Of a DNA stretch of 64,000 nt, positions 35,085 through 45,453 are shown in pieces. The stretch is from the NCBI GenBank assembly GCA_000648925.1, contig JFHF01000028.1, positions 42,232-106,231 on the forward strand, given 5' to 3'. A model generated the notes under the pieces. It was not told where the DNA came from, did no database searches, and saw only the letters and a program-made list of their open reading frames with translations. The position numbers were made by a program, and so were the translations under genes. Each line of letters begins with the position of its first letter. The first letter of the stretch is position 1. This DNA is from Caballeronia jiangsuensis (GTDB taxonomy: Bacteria > Pseudomonadota > Gammaproteobacteria > Burkholderiales > Burkholderiaceae).

Positions 35085-35895
35085 TAGCGGGCGTCATGAC
35101 TCTTCCCATATTCTTTCATGTTTGCGAGGTCGGGCCCGTGAAACTACTTGAATGCGAAAGGCCTGCACGGAGCTATTTCTACAGGCGTGCTGGACATTGA
35201 GGTGTGGCCGCTCTGCGAGCAAGACGGTTCGCAATGGAGAAGTCAGCAAGACTTCACCTGGGCGCGACTGCGCTTTGGACGCAACTAGCAACGGGGCCGC
35301 GAGTTCATCAGACGTCCTCGCGGCTGTAGAGCGCACGTTTCGCATCGCCGACGAAAAGGCACAAGACCGACGGAAATCACGCTTGCTGACTCGATGGACT
35401 GGGTGATGGCTTCGTTAACCGAGCGGATGGTGTGAACGTAAAGGACCGGTGCCCTGACAAGCACATTCGGCTCGAAATATTCGACACACGCGGTCCCGAT
35501 TCCGAAGTGCCATGATCGCTATGCGCCTGGTTACGGATCAATTCCGAAGGATCGGTCGGAGGGCTCGGTGGCTGCCTAATTGCGCAAAAAAAGACGGCCT
35601 GTGCACTGGCGATCCGGAGCGGGGATGAGATTCCTGCGTCATGGTACGCCCGATGTCCGAGCCAGTGTTGGCTGGCGCGGACGGAGCGCTGCAAGGCTGT
35701 GCGCTAGGACCATCTTGGCGGATTGCTCCTTCGCGATACCTCGGCCACTGAACGCATGTCCGCCATGGTCCATAAGGCCGGGGCTGTTCCATGACCGCCG
35801 CCGTAGAGCTTGCACACAAGTGACGCCAGATTTAGGTGGCGACCGAGCGAATTCTAAAGCCGCCTTTCAGTTCAACCCTTGGATACAACACAACT
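35085..35895. other. Long intergenic region, probable debris
   Basis: Over 800 bp with only short overlapping frames on both strands (for example 35819-35538 minus and 35580-35957 plus). None matches a family I recognise. Likely decayed sequence plus the promoter of the next gene. Confidence 0.4.
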
Positions 35896-36420
35896 ATGGC
35901 GATTTACGAGTTGGACGGCATTGCGCCGCAGCTAGGAAAAGGCGCATGGATTGCTGAAACTGCGCACGTGATTGGCCGGGTTCAGCTTGGCGATAATGTC
36001 AGCGTCTGGTACGGTAGCGTTGTGCGCGGCGACACCGAACAGATACGCGTAGGAAACAACAGCAACATTCAGGATTTAGCGATGCTTCATGCGGACCTCA
36101 ATGTGCCACTCACCATCGGCAACGAGGTGACAGTAGGACACCAGGCAATGTTGCATGGCTGCACCATTGGCGATGGTACGCTTATCGGCATCCAGGCCGT
36201 TGTGCTGAACAATGCTAGGGTCGGTAGAAACTGTATCGTCGGAGCGGGCAGCCTAGTAACTGAGGGCAAGGATTTTCCCGATAACTCGCTGATCGTTGGC
36301 TCGCCCGCTAGGGCAATTCGCACGCTCGACTCAGAGCAGATTGCGAATTTGCAAACCCTCTCGCAGCTGTACGTCAGCAACGCAAGGCGACATGGAACAC
36401 GGATGAAGAAGATTGCCTGA
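35896..36420 (+). CDS. Gamma-carbonic-anhydrase-like hexapeptide-repeat protein
   Basis: A 174-aa left-handed beta-helix protein. The hexapeptide repeats run from about residue 15 to 140 (IGRVQLGDNVSVWYGSVVRG ... IGNEVTVGHQAMLHG). The metal-binding histidines of the gamma-CA family are present in MLHAD, TVGHQ and MLHG, and Arg and Asp in VVRGDTEQIRVG match active-site residues. The start ATG at 35896 gives the standard MAIYELDG N-terminus. YrdA/PaaY-type proteins often accompany acyl-CoA catabolism as thioesterases or carbonic anhydrases, and that context fits here. Confidence 0.92.
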   Translation: MAIYELDGIAPQLGKGAWIAETAHVIGRVQLGDNVSVWYGSVVRGDTEQIRVGNNSNIQDLAMLHADLNVPLTIGNEVTVGHQAMLHGCTIGDGTLIGIQAVVLNNARVGRNCIVGAGSLVTEGKDFPDNSLIVGSPARAIRTLDSEQIANLQTLSQLYVSNARRHGTRMKKIA

Positions 36421-37197
36421 AGGCAGTGGGGGCGTCCGTGGCTATCGTGGCGCCTGTAAGGGCGACGGGCGCATGATCAATGTGATGAGAGTGTAAAACC
36501 ACATTGGCAGCCGAACTGTGGGGACGTTCGGGTGAAGCATCAGTGGGATTGTATAAGCCAGCCGATCGAGCATCGAGGAATAGTCGTCCTCCAGGTGCGG
36601 TCGCTGTCGACAAGGTGCTGCTCCTGATCTCCTGATCTCACAGAGCGATGCGGACTAATGCTCCAAAGCAAACCGATCGATGACTGACGCACTCGAGTTG
36701 ATGCAAGCTTGCCCCGCTATTTGGCGTGCCCTTGATGACGTCGCGGCAGCAACGTATCTGGCGCGAGCACGACATTCGGCCTGCGTCGTCTCAATACCCA
36801 CATGGTGTCCAACGAACCGGGGTTTGAGCTCAAGACTGCCGCGGTGAATGGCCTGTGCCGAGCCGAACGAATACAGCTTTCGTCTTCCTGGCTCAGCGCT
36901 ACGCAATCCACACGGCGCTACGGGTTCACAGGGCTGTCGCTCGCCTGCTCGGCGCTCTCGGCATCCGACGGTTGCAGTTGCATCAGTTTCAGCGTCGGTC
37001 GTCGGTCTTCGCTGCGGCGCTGCCGGGCGTGCGCGATCGAAAGATAGATAGATAGATATGGATCGAAGAACGGCGCGCTGGTGGTTCCCATCGCTTACAC
37101 GGGCGAGCATTTGAGAAGCGGGGCAGGGGCAATTGCTGGCTTCATGAGACGCGCGTGGCGCTCGAATAAGCGCCACGCTTCATCCACGCGACAGGCG
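36421..37197. other. Intergenic, nothing recognised
   Basis: About 780 bp between the gamma-CA gene and the end of leuA. Several overlapping frames (36655-37176 minus, 36802-37055 plus) have no recognisable domain. A short GATA tandem repeat of about four units lies near 37043-37058. Confidence 0.4.
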
Positions 37198-38850
37198 TTA
37201 CGCTTTAACGGCCTCGTCCCGAGGCACTCTTTCCACGATTCCCTCCGACCGGTTTACCGCGCTCACGACCGCATCCATGACCGCGACCGCCGGATTCGCG
37301 TGCACCGCGACGCCGAAGCGCATCGGCTGATCGCCGACACGGCAGCCTACGAACGCTGCCGTCTCGCCCTTCGACGTCAAGACTGTTTCGAACGACATCA
37401 CGCTCGCGCTCACTTGCAGCGCCGATGCCACCGCCTTCGCGCATTCCTCGCCGCTGGCCGCACTCAACGCCGACGCGACCGACACCCCCCGCCCGAGCAC
37501 TGAAACCGTCGATGCATCGACACGCGAGACCGCCCCGCCTGCATTGAAATATTCGCGTTTGAAGAGCGCACAGACTGCTTCGCCGCTGATCTCCTCACCC
37601 GACGAATCGGCAAGTTTTTGCACTGCGTGGCTGAACTCGATCTGCACACGTCGCGGTGGCGCGAAGCCGAGGCCGCGTTCGAGCAGATACGTCGCGCCGC
37701 CCTTGCCAGATTGGCTGTTCACGCGGATTACGGCGTCGTAGCTACGGCCGAGATCGGCGGGATCGATCGGCAAGTAGGGCACTTCCCAGACCGCGCCCGG
37801 CTCGCGCTGCGCTAAGCCCTTGCGGATCGCGTCCTGATGTGAGCCCGAGAACGCCGTGAATACGAGGTCGCCAGCATATGGATGGCGCGGATGCACCGGA
37901 ATCTGACTGCAGCGCTCGCACACGCGGCGCACCGCATCGATGTCCGAGAAATCGAGGCATGGATCGATTCCTTGCGTGTAGAGATTCATCGCAAGCGTGA
38001 CGAGATCGACGTTGCCGGTCCGCTCGCCGTTGCCGAACAAACATCCTTCGATCCGGTCCGCTCCCGCGAGCAAGGCCATTTCCGCCGCCGCCACCGCCGT
38101 GCCGCGATCGTTATGCGGATGCACCGACAACACAATGGAATCGCGATAACCCATATTGCGATCCATCCATTCGATCTGATCGGCGAACACGTTGGGCATC
38201 GCGGATTCGACGGTCGCGGGCAGATTGACGATCATCTTGTGATGCTGCGTCGGACGCCACACTTGGGCGACTGCACCGCAGACTTCGCGCGCGAACGACA
38301 GTTCGGTCATGCTGAACGTCTCGGGCGTATACTGATACGTCCAATGGGTGTCAGGCCGCGCCATCGCGCATTCCTTGATCATGCGCGTGCCTTCCACGGC
38401 CAGCGCCTTCACTTCATCCTTCGACTGGTTGAACACGATCTTGCGAAACGACGGAGCGATCGCGTTGTAGAGATGCACGATCACGCGGCTCGCGCCCTCG
38501 ACGGCTTCGAACGTGCGCTCGATCAGTTCGCGGCGCGACTGCACGAGCACTTCGATGGTCACGTCGTCGGGAATGCGGTTTTCGTCGATCAGCTTGCGCA
38601 CGAAATCGAAGTCCGTCTGCGATGCCGACGGGAATCCCACCTCGATCTCCTTGAACCCGATTTTCACCAGCATCTCGAAGAATTCGAGCTTCGCGGCGAT
38701 GCTCATCGGCTCGATGAGCGACTGGTTGCCGTCGCGCAGATCGGTGCTCATCCAGATCGGCGCGCGCTCGATCGTGCGGGTCGGCCAGCGGCGGCCATTC
38801 AGAAGGACTTGCGGAGACGGGTGGTATTTCTCGGCGGGGTTCGGCATCAT
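37198..38850 (-). CDS. leuA: 2-isopropylmalate synthase
   Basis: A 550-aa enzyme condensing acetyl-CoA and 2-oxoisovalerate, the first step of leucine synthesis. It starts MMPNPAEKYHP, typical of the class II (alpha-IPMS2) group. The HMGL-like barrel has STDLRDGNQSL, GFPSASQTDFDF and the metal motif HPHNDRGTAVA, and the C-terminal regulatory domain follows after about residue 425. The frame is open 87 bp further upstream, but the Met pair at 38850/38847 after AGAGAGATC is the natural start. It is monocistronic here. Confidence 0.94.
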   Translation of the reverse strand: MMPNPAEKYHPSPQVLLNGRRWPTRTIERAPIWMSTDLRDGNQSLIEPMSIAAKLEFFEMLVKIGFKEIEVGFPSASQTDFDFVRKLIDENRIPDDVTIEVLVQSRRELIERTFEAVEGASRVIVHLYNAIAPSFRKIVFNQSKDEVKALAVEGTRMIKECAMARPDTHWTYQYTPETFSMTELSFAREVCGAVAQVWRPTQHHKMIVNLPATVESAMPNVFADQIEWMDRNMGYRDSIVLSVHPHNDRGTAVAAAEMALLAGADRIEGCLFGNGERTGNVDLVTLAMNLYTQGIDPCLDFSDIDAVRRVCERCSQIPVHPRHPYAGDLVFTAFSGSHQDAIRKGLAQREPGAVWEVPYLPIDPADLGRSYDAVIRVNSQSGKGGATYLLERGLGFAPPRRVQIEFSHAVQKLADSSGEEISGEAVCALFKREYFNAGGAVSRVDASTVSVLGRGVSVASALSAASGEECAKAVASALQVSASVMSFETVLTSKGETAAFVGCRVGDQPMRFGVAVHANPAVAVMDAVVSAVNRSEGIVERVPRDEAVKA

Positions 38851-39256
38851 GATCGTCGATCTCTCTTTGGACAGTTTGCGTAGCGCCTGCGAGAGATGCC
38901 GATGCCGGCGGCTGGCCGGCATCGGCTGAATGCACATGTCACGTTGCCGCTCGTCCTGTCACGATGGGCCCGGCGTGGGTAACGCCTGCGATCGACGTGA
39001 ACGTGCGCGGAACAGTGTGCATTTGACCCTCGCGTTTCCGTATCACGGGATGCGCGAACGAATAGCTGACGACTACAAGTGGTAAGAAAACGAACTACTG
39101 AGAACTGCTTGGCCTTTGCACTTAGTGGGTCACGGCTTCGAATACAAACGCAGCGACACCCTGAGCATGTTTTCAGCGTTGAACGCTGCTACGGGCGAAG
39201 TCCTGGTCAAAACGGCGCCACGCCATACCAGTTTGTCGGGTTCCACACAGACGTCA
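38851..39256. other. Intergenic between leuA start and porin end
   Basis: About 400 bp with no recognised gene. It should contain the leuA promoter or leader. I saw no clear leucine-codon leader peptide. Confidence 0.4.
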
Positions 39257-40429
39257 TTAAAACTTGTGGCGGATGCCGACGCGAGCCGCGAACTGTCGGT
39301 CGTTGGCAGACGGCGTCAGGTTGCTAATTGCCGCGACTGCCGTCTTGTTCGTCGAGTCAGTCCCCGACGCCTTCTGATAGGTTCCGATCACGTATAAGTC
39401 GGTGCGCTTCGAAAGATAGTAGTCTGCACCGATTGAACCTTGGTAGTATTTCGCACCCGCGTTGTTGGTGCCGTTCGCTTCCGTTACGTTGCTTCCTGTC
39501 GTGTAATTGAATGCAGCGCCCAGCAGCAGAGCCGGTGTGAGCTGGTACTTGAAGTTGATTTCGGCGTTGTTGAAGGTTGCCGTATCGCCCTTTCTGAAGG
39601 CCGACGGAGCGTCTGCGCCGAGATTGGCGAATCGCGTGTTCGAATATGTAGCACCGATCGTCGCTGCGCCGAACGTGTAAGCACCACCTGCGCCGATCAC
39701 CTGATAGGTGTTGGCCGAAGTGTAGCCACTGAACACCGGCGTCGTTACAACTGACGCCACACCCGTCGACTGATTGTTTCCGAACAAGCCGTTAGCCAGG
39801 CCCGGCTGACGGGCGTTCAAGTAACCAACTCCCAAGAGCAGTGGGCCGTTGTTGTAGCCAGCGCCCAACGACCAGATCTGGTTGGCCGTGAAGTTGCCTG
39901 CTTGGCCGCCGAAGCTGTACGTGCCGCCGAAAATCAGGCCCCCGTAGTTAGCGCTCGTGTATTTGACCGTGTTGTTGGTGCGGAAGTCGTTGTTGAAGTT
40001 GTCGACATCGCCCGGGTGGGTAGCGAGGTAGCCGCCCCACTGGTCGCCCGCTTCCAGTGGACCGACGTAGTCAACGACGGAGTCGTACTGACGACCTAGC
40101 GTGACCGTACCGAAGTTGCTTGAGAGGCCGACGTAAGCTTGGCGACCGAACATCAGGCCACCTTGACCCAGCTTGCCGGTGTTCACGTCAAAGCCGTTTT
40201 CCAACACGAAAATTGCCTTCACACCGCCGCCCAAATCTTCCGTGCCGCGCAGGCCGAAACGTGAGCCGCTCAAGACGCCGCTGGACAAGTTGTACAAGTG
40301 CTTACCGCCCGCATTGTTGTTAATGTTGAAGCCTTCGTCAACAATACCGTACAAGGTCACGCTACTCTGCGCATGAGCGACGCCTGCGAGTCCGCTCAGT
40401 GCTGCGACAGTAAGAAGCGACTTTTTCAT
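39257..40429 (-). CDS. Gram-negative porin (OmpC-like, Burkholderia type)
   Basis: A 390-aa outer-membrane trimeric porin. A clear signal peptide (MKKSLLTVAALSGLAGVAHA) precedes the mature start QSSVTLYGIVDEG, a hallmark of beta-proteobacterial porins. The beta-barrel shows RFGLRGTEDLGGG, FGRQAYVGLSS, GTVTLGRQYDSV and a final strand ending in RHKF with the C-terminal Phe. It lies 98 bp upstream of an ACS-type MFS gene in the same orientation, suggesting a joint outer and inner membrane uptake route. Confidence 0.95.
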   Translation of the reverse strand: MKKSLLTVAALSGLAGVAHAQSSVTLYGIVDEGFNINNNAGGKHLYNLSSGVLSGSRFGLRGTEDLGGGVKAIFVLENGFDVNTGKLGQGGLMFGRQAYVGLSSNFGTVTLGRQYDSVVDYVGPLEAGDQWGGYLATHPGDVDNFNNDFRTNNTVKYTSANYGGLIFGGTYSFGGQAGNFTANQIWSLGAGYNNGPLLLGVGYLNARQPGLANGLFGNNQSTGVASVVTTPVFSGYTSANTYQVIGAGGAYTFGAATIGATYSNTRFANLGADAPSAFRKGDTATFNNAEINFKYQLTPALLLGAAFNYTTGSNVTEANGTNNAGAKYYQGSIGADYYLSKRTDLYVIGTYQKASGTDSTNKTAVAAISNLTPSANDRQFAARVGIRHKF

Positions 40430-40527
40430 TCACGATCTCCATTAGTTATTAATTTAGGTTTATTTGCCAAAACGTCGGATTCCGGTGCAAATATCCAATC
40501 GTTGGGATGAAGAGTGGAACCTCTTTG

Positions 40528-41823
40528 TTACTCTGGGATGGACGTTGCATGCCCGCGCGACAATCGCCGACCGTAGAGCATGGCGGCCAGCAACACGCCG
40601 GATAGCACACCCAGCACGGAAAGTAGTTGCAACCCGCCGTCGAAGCTTCCTGTCATGTCCTTAATGATGCCGATGAGATAAAGATCGACGAAACCCGACA
40701 GATTGCCGAGACAGTTCACCATTGCGATGCAGGCCGCCGCCGCCGTTGCCGGGACCATATCGGAGACCAGTGCCCAGAAGACGACGATCGAGCACCAAGC
40801 ACCCGCGCACGCTATCGTGATCAGCAAAAGCTTCAATGCGGGCGAGCCAGCGAATGTCGAGCCGCCCAGGCCGATCACTGCGAGAGCCAGCGGAAAGAGG
40901 ACGTGAAACGGCCTCTCGTTGCGTGCATCCGAGCGCTTGCCCCACATCGGCATGGCTATCGCGGCGGCAAGAAACGGTATCGCGCTGATGATTCCCGTCA
41001 TCTGCAGGCTTAAATGGAATGCGTGCACGATCTGCGGCAGAAAAAATCCCATTCCCTGGATCAGCCCAACAATGCCAAAGAACGCCGCCGCCAACGCCCA
41101 CAGGTACGGAGCGACAAGCACGCGAGCAATTCCATGAACGGTGACAGGCCGCTTGAGCCTTTCTGCCGCGAGCGTATCGATCAGCCACGTTTTTTCCTTA
41201 GCGTCGAGCCAGCGGGCGTCCTTTGGATCGTTGGTGAACACGAACCAGATCACGCAGCCCAGCACGACGGAAGGGATTGCTTCAATCAGAAACATGATTT
41301 GCCAGCCCTTCAGTCCAGCGAGCCCGTGCAGCCCGATCAGATACCCTGACACCGGTCCGCCAATCACGCTGGCCACCGGTACGGAGACGAGGAACAAAGC
41401 GAGCGCGCGCGCGCGATACGCCGCGGGAAACCACAGCGTCAGAAAGAACATTGCGCCTGGACCGAAGCCGGCTTCGGCCGCGCCGAGCAGCAAGCGAACT
41501 ATGTAGAAGCTTGTCGGTCCGTTGATGAAGGCGGTGGCGCCCGCCACGACGCCCCACGTGATCATGATCCGGGCCAGCCAGACTCGTGCGCCGAAGCGTT
41601 CGAGCGCGAGATTGGACGGTATCTCGAAGACGAAGTAAGTCAGAAAGAATAGTCCCGCGCCGAACCCGAAAACCGCCTGCGAAAATCCCAGATCACGGTT
41701 CATTGTGAGCGCGGCGAAGCCGACGTTGGCGCGATCCAGAAACGCCGCGACGAAGCACAGGAAAAGTAGCGGCATGAAACGTCGGGTTACCTTTCGCATG
41801 GCTGTGCGTTCGAGTGTTTCCAT
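40528..41823 (-). CDS. MFS transporter, anion:cation symporter type
   Basis: A 431-aa permease with about 12 membrane helices. FLDRANVGFAALTMNRDLGF and GAAEAGFGPGAMFFLTLWFP are signatures of the ACS branch (tartrate, phthalate, glucarate, hydroxyphenylacetate carriers). It imports an organic anion across the inner membrane. It lies between the porin and an HMG-CoA-lyase family gene on the same strand, so it probably takes up the acid handled by the lyase and CoA-transferase next door. Confidence 0.92.
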   Translation of the reverse strand: METLERTAMRKVTRRFMPLLFLCFVAAFLDRANVGFAALTMNRDLGFSQAVFGFGAGLFFLTYFVFEIPSNLALERFGARVWLARIMITWGVVAGATAFINGPTSFYIVRLLLGAAEAGFGPGAMFFLTLWFPAAYRARALALFLVSVPVASVIGGPVSGYLIGLHGLAGLKGWQIMFLIEAIPSVVLGCVIWFVFTNDPKDARWLDAKEKTWLIDTLAAERLKRPVTVHGIARVLVAPYLWALAAAFFGIVGLIQGMGFFLPQIVHAFHLSLQMTGIISAIPFLAAAIAMPMWGKRSDARNERPFHVLFPLALAVIGLGGSTFAGSPALKLLLITIACAGAWCSIVVFWALVSDMVPATAAAACIAMVNCLGNLSGFVDLYLIGIIKDMTGSFDGGLQLLSVLGVLSGVLLAAMLYGRRLSRGHATSIPE

Positions 41824-42005
41824 TAGAGTCTCCTATTGCGCGCGTCGAAGGGGCGCGTGTTCTCGAGCGACGGGCTCAATCGAGCACGGCGCTAACTTGT
41901 GTCGTTGTCGCGGTTGCGATGGCTTCTACTGTTGCCGTTGCCATCACCATTGCCAGTCTCGCGGACCCGAGGTGCCAGAAGGGCAGCAGGCGCTACGCGG
42001 TGCGA

Positions 42006-42962
42006 TCAGCCAACCGCTGCGACCTGTGCTTCGATGGCGTAGCGGCGTAGGCGATCGCCGGCTCGCATGACCTGACCGGGAAGCGGCCGGCCCAGCACCG
42101 CCTCTAATTGAAGGGCCGCCTGGATCAGCAGATCGAGGTCAATGCCGGTTTCGATGCCGAGATGATGGGCCATGTGCACCGCATCCTCAGTGCTCACGTT
42201 TCCGGTTGCCCCTGGCGCAAACGGACATCCGCCGATGCCGCCCAGCGACGACTCAAACGACGTTACGCCCATGCGCAGCGCCTCCAACATGTTAGCCAGC
42301 GCCATGCCGCGGGTGTTGTGGAAATGCGCCGTGACCGGCACCGGGCCGAAAGCCTGACGCAATCGCATAAGGGTCTGCTGCACAATCAGCGGCGTGGCCA
42401 TACCTGTCGTGTCGCCCAGCGTAATCCCTTCACAGCCAATCTCTAGATAGCGCTCCGCGATGCGCAGCAACGCGTCCGGATCAATCTCACCTTCGAATGG
42501 GCAGCCGAATGCCACGGCGATCGCGCCTTGCATCGGCATGCTGGCCTCGCGGGCAGCCTGCGCTGCTTCGCCGATATTGTCGAGCGATCGGGCGATCTCG
42601 CAGTTCAGGTTCTTTCCGTTGTGACTCTCGGATGCGGAAACGAATAGCACCACGGAGTCCACACGAGCGTCGACTGCACGTTGCACGCCGCGCCGGTTCG
42701 GCGCGAGCGCTGCGAGATGCACGCCCGAATCACGCGGAATGGCACTGATGAGCGCCTCGGCGTCGCGCAATTGCGGCACTGCTCGCGGCGACACGAAAGA
42801 AGAAATCTCCAGATAACGGACACCGGCTCGAATGAGCGCCTTGACGAGTTCGAGCTTGGTTTCCGTAGGAACGAAAACGGATTCCATTTGAAGGCCATCG
42901 CGCAAGCCCACTTCGGTGAAGCGAATGAGAGCGGGATAATTGCAGGCTTGGATACTTGACAT
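42006..42962 (-). CDS. HMG-CoA lyase-family protein
   Basis: A 318-aa TIM-barrel lyase. It has EVGLRDGLQ with the catalytic Arg and Asp, EISSFVSPRAVPQL, GDTTGMA, HFHNTRGMALANML with metal-binding histidines, and the signature loop GGIGGCPFAPGATGNVSTED with the catalytic Cys. It cleaves a 3-hydroxy-3-methylglutaryl-CoA-like thioester. With the divergent CaiB CoA-transferase at 44299, a two-step CoA-activation and lyase route for a hydroxylated branched dicarboxylate such as HMG or citramalate is the likely job (inference). Confidence 0.92.
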   Translation of the reverse strand: MSSIQACNYPALIRFTEVGLRDGLQMESVFVPTETKLELVKALIRAGVRYLEISSFVSPRAVPQLRDAEALISAIPRDSGVHLAALAPNRRGVQRAVDARVDSVVLFVSASESHNGKNLNCEIARSLDNIGEAAQAAREASMPMQGAIAVAFGCPFEGEIDPDALLRIAERYLEIGCEGITLGDTTGMATPLIVQQTLMRLRQAFGPVPVTAHFHNTRGMALANMLEALRMGVTSFESSLGGIGGCPFAPGATGNVSTEDAVHMAHHLGIETGIDLDLLIQAALQLEAVLGRPLPGQVMRAGDRLRRYAIEAQVAAVG

Positions 42963-43144
42963 GCTGTCTCCATCGTCTTTGTGTATGGCCTAGCTTAAAC
43001 GTACGCAATCGGTGCACACGATCTATTTGACGATTGAGGCATATCGAAACACGATGGCTGGCGCATTGTTCGAACACGGGCATTCGAACGCGACGGTTCG
43101 AGCCCGATGCAGCGGGCTCTATGCATTCGTCAGGCGTGCGCTTC

Positions 43145-44077
43145 CTAGATTGCGGTCTCGCGCGGGGCCCGGGCCTGGGCACCTGCGACGAGGGCGGCCT
43201 CGCCGCGCAAATGGTCGAGCAGTTTGCGGGAGGCCGGCGAAAGGGCTTCGCTTGAACGTACGCAAAGACGCAACTGGCGAGCGGCCCACGCATCTTTCAG
43301 TTCGATGACGGCAAGGCCCTCCGATGCGTAAAGCATGACCGAGCCGTCCGGCATCATGCCGATACCCATCCCGGCCTTGACCATGGCGATCATCGCATCG
43401 TAAGAGGTGCAATGGAATCGCAGACGCATTTGCTCGTGCGCTTCACGGGCAACCTTCAGCAAAAGCGTAGTAGCCGCGCCGCCGGGGTGCATCCCGACAT
43501 GCTCATAGGGCAGGGACTCCGTGAAAAACACGCTGCGCTGTTGCGCGAGTGGATGGGCGCTCGGAGCCACCAGCACGATACGGTCACTGCGATAAGGGAA
43601 CGTTTCGAGTCCGGCATCGTTTTCCGCCGACATATATATCCCGATATCCGCGGCGTTCGTGCTCACTTTGCGCACGACTTCGGTACTGACGAATTCCTCG
43701 AGATCGACGCGCACGAATGGATGCGCAGTGCTGAACGCGCTCAGATCGCCGGGGAGGAACTGCGTGATCGACGAAAGATTTGCCGCAACGCGCACGCGGC
43801 CGGAAAGCCCGCTCGCGAAGTGTCCTATCGCGTCGGCGAGATCGTCCGCATTGCGCAGCAGCAGACGCGCGCCTTGCGCCAGGACAGTGCCTGCCGCCGT
43901 GGGTTCGACGCCGCGTGCTTTGCGCACGAGCAGTGGCGTGCCAAGCGCCTGTTCGAGTTCAGCGATGCGCTTGCTCAACGCAGAGGTTGCAATATGTTCT
44001 CGCTGTGCGGCCTCAGCAATGGTTCCGGCATCGACCACGGAAACGAAAACCTGCAACGAATAGAGACTGAGACGCAT
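43145..44077 (-). CDS. LysR-family transcriptional regulator
   Basis: A 310-aa LysR regulator from the Met at 44077 (MRLSLYSLQVFVSVVDAGTI), which aligns with normal LysR N-termini; the frame is open 48 bp upstream. The helix-turn-helix AQREHIATSALSKRIAELEQ is followed by the effector domain ending in AGMGIGMMPDGSV. It lies between the lyase gene and the divergent CaiB gene, with about 220 bp between its start and CaiB, so it likely controls both arms of this catabolic cassette. Confidence 0.92.
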   Translation of the reverse strand: MRLSLYSLQVFVSVVDAGTIAEAAQREHIATSALSKRIAELEQALGTPLLVRKARGVEPTAAGTVLAQGARLLLRNADDLADAIGHFASGLSGRVRVAANLSSITQFLPGDLSAFSTAHPFVRVDLEEFVSTEVVRKVSTNAADIGIYMSAENDAGLETFPYRSDRIVLVAPSAHPLAQQRSVFFTESLPYEHVGMHPGGAATTLLLKVAREAHEQMRLRFHCTSYDAMIAMVKAGMGIGMMPDGSVMLYASEGLAVIELKDAWAARQLRLCVRSSEALSPASRKLLDHLRGEAALVAGAQARAPRETAI

Positions 44078-44298
44078 TTTTGGGTAAGAGACTACGGCAA
44101 GTATGCCGTCATCGTAAGGCGGCAAGCGGCGTGCTGTCCACGCGAGGTGGCGAGTAAGTAGAAACCCTCATTTTTGGCGGCCCGAGTCGCGCGCCTGACA
44201 TGGCGTCGTGAATAGCGATGGGGGCACGAGAAATCGTGATGCCTCAACCGACGCGATGTGTCGCATCATGGATGCTCAGCGTCACAACGGAGTTCAAC

Positions 44299-45453
44299 AT
44301 GCAACTTGACGGCGTTCGCGTCATCGATCTTAGTCGCATCATTTCTGGGCCTTTCTGCACCATGCTGCTCGCCGACTTTGGAGCCGATGTCGTCAAGGTC
44401 GAGCCGCCAGGCGGCGATCCCGTGCGCCAGCAAGGCGCGATCATCGAAGGAATGAGTTGGTATTTCGCTTCCTTCAATCGCAACAAGCGTTCGATCGAAC
44501 TTGATTTGAGGTCTTTGCAAGGATTGGAGACGCTCCGCGCTTTGCTTCGCGACGCCGACGTCCTGGTCGAAAACTTCCGGCCCGGTGTCATGGACCAGAT
44601 GGGCCTCGGCTGGGACGCCTTGCAAGCTCTATCGCCCGGCATCATCCACACTAGCATCAACGGGTTCGGCACAACAGGACCTTACGCCAAGCGGCCCGCG
44701 TTTGACTTCATCACCCAGGCGATGAGCGGGTTCATGACCATGAACGGTACATCCAGTACGGGCCCGATGCGCACGGCGGTGCCCATCAGCGATCTGATCG
44801 CGGGCAATTACGCGGCGCTCGGCACGGTGGCGGCGCTCTATCGGCGCAAGACGACGGGGCAGGGCGAGCAAGTCAGCACATCGCTGCTAAGTTCGATGAT
44901 CAGCCTCGGCTCGTTCGTCAGCGCGAACTATCTGGCGTCCGGCGAGCAAATGCCGCCGACCGGAAACGATCATCCGCTGGTCGCGCCGTATGGTCTTTTT
45001 ACGGCATCCGATGGCGATATCGCCGTGGCGCCATCGAACGACGGCGTGTTGCGGCGGCTGTTTCAGGCGTTGGGACTCATCCATCTCATTGACGATTCGC
45101 GGTTCTCGAGCAATGCGTCACGCGTGTCCAGGCGCGCCGAAATCAACTCGCTCATTAACGAGGTCGTTTGTACCCAGCCGCGCAGTCACTGGATCGCGGT
45201 TCTCAACGAAGCCGGCGTCCCATGCGGAACGGTGATGAATCTCGACGAGGTCTATCGCGACCCGCAAGTTCTCCATCAGGAAATGGTGCTGGAAGTGGAG
45301 CATCCCGGAAGAGGAACAGTTAGAATGACAGGATTCCCGATCAAATTCCGAAACGAACCCTGCGAGATTCGGCATCATGCGCCGGATCTTGGCGACAATA
45401 CGGAAGAGATTCTCGAAGAGTTGGCGTCCAAGCTGGCTGCCACAGGCCCATAA
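44299..45453 (+). CDS. CaiB/BaiF family CoA-transferase
   Basis: A 384-aa class III CoA-transferase. GVRVIDLSRIISGPFCTMLL and ADFGADVVKVEPPGGDPVR are the N-terminal CoA-binding signatures. ENFRPGVMDQMGLG carries the region of the catalytic Asp, followed by INGFGTTGPYAKRPAFD. The start at 44299 follows CGGAG and removes a non-conserved 27-residue extension. It moves CoA between carboxylic acids, probably activating the acid cleaved by the divergent HMG-CoA-lyase-like enzyme. Confidence 0.93.
   Translation: MQLDGVRVIDLSRIISGPFCTMLLADFGADVVKVEPPGGDPVRQQGAIIEGMSWYFASFNRNKRSIELDLRSLQGLETLRALLRDADVLVENFRPGVMDQMGLGWDALQALSPGIIHTSINGFGTTGPYAKRPAFDFITQAMSGFMTMNGTSSTGPMRTAVPISDLIAGNYAALGTVAALYRRKTTGQGEQVSTSLLSSMISLGSFVSANYLASGEQMPPTGNDHPLVAPYGLFTASDGDIAVAPSNDGVLRRLFQALGLIHLIDDSRFSSNASRVSRRAEINSLINEVVCTQPRSHWIAVLNEAGVPCGTVMNLDEVYRDPQVLHQEMVLEVEHPGRGTVRMTGFPIKFRNEPCEIRHHAPDLGDNTEEILEELASKLAATGP

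Noticed and set aside
37043..37058. GATA tandem repeat
   Set aside because: Only about four units in an intergenic stretch; too short to assign phase variation or regulation.
37882..38883. 333-aa open frame on the plus strand
   Set aside because: It is the antisense shadow of leuA, His/Arg-rich, no domain.
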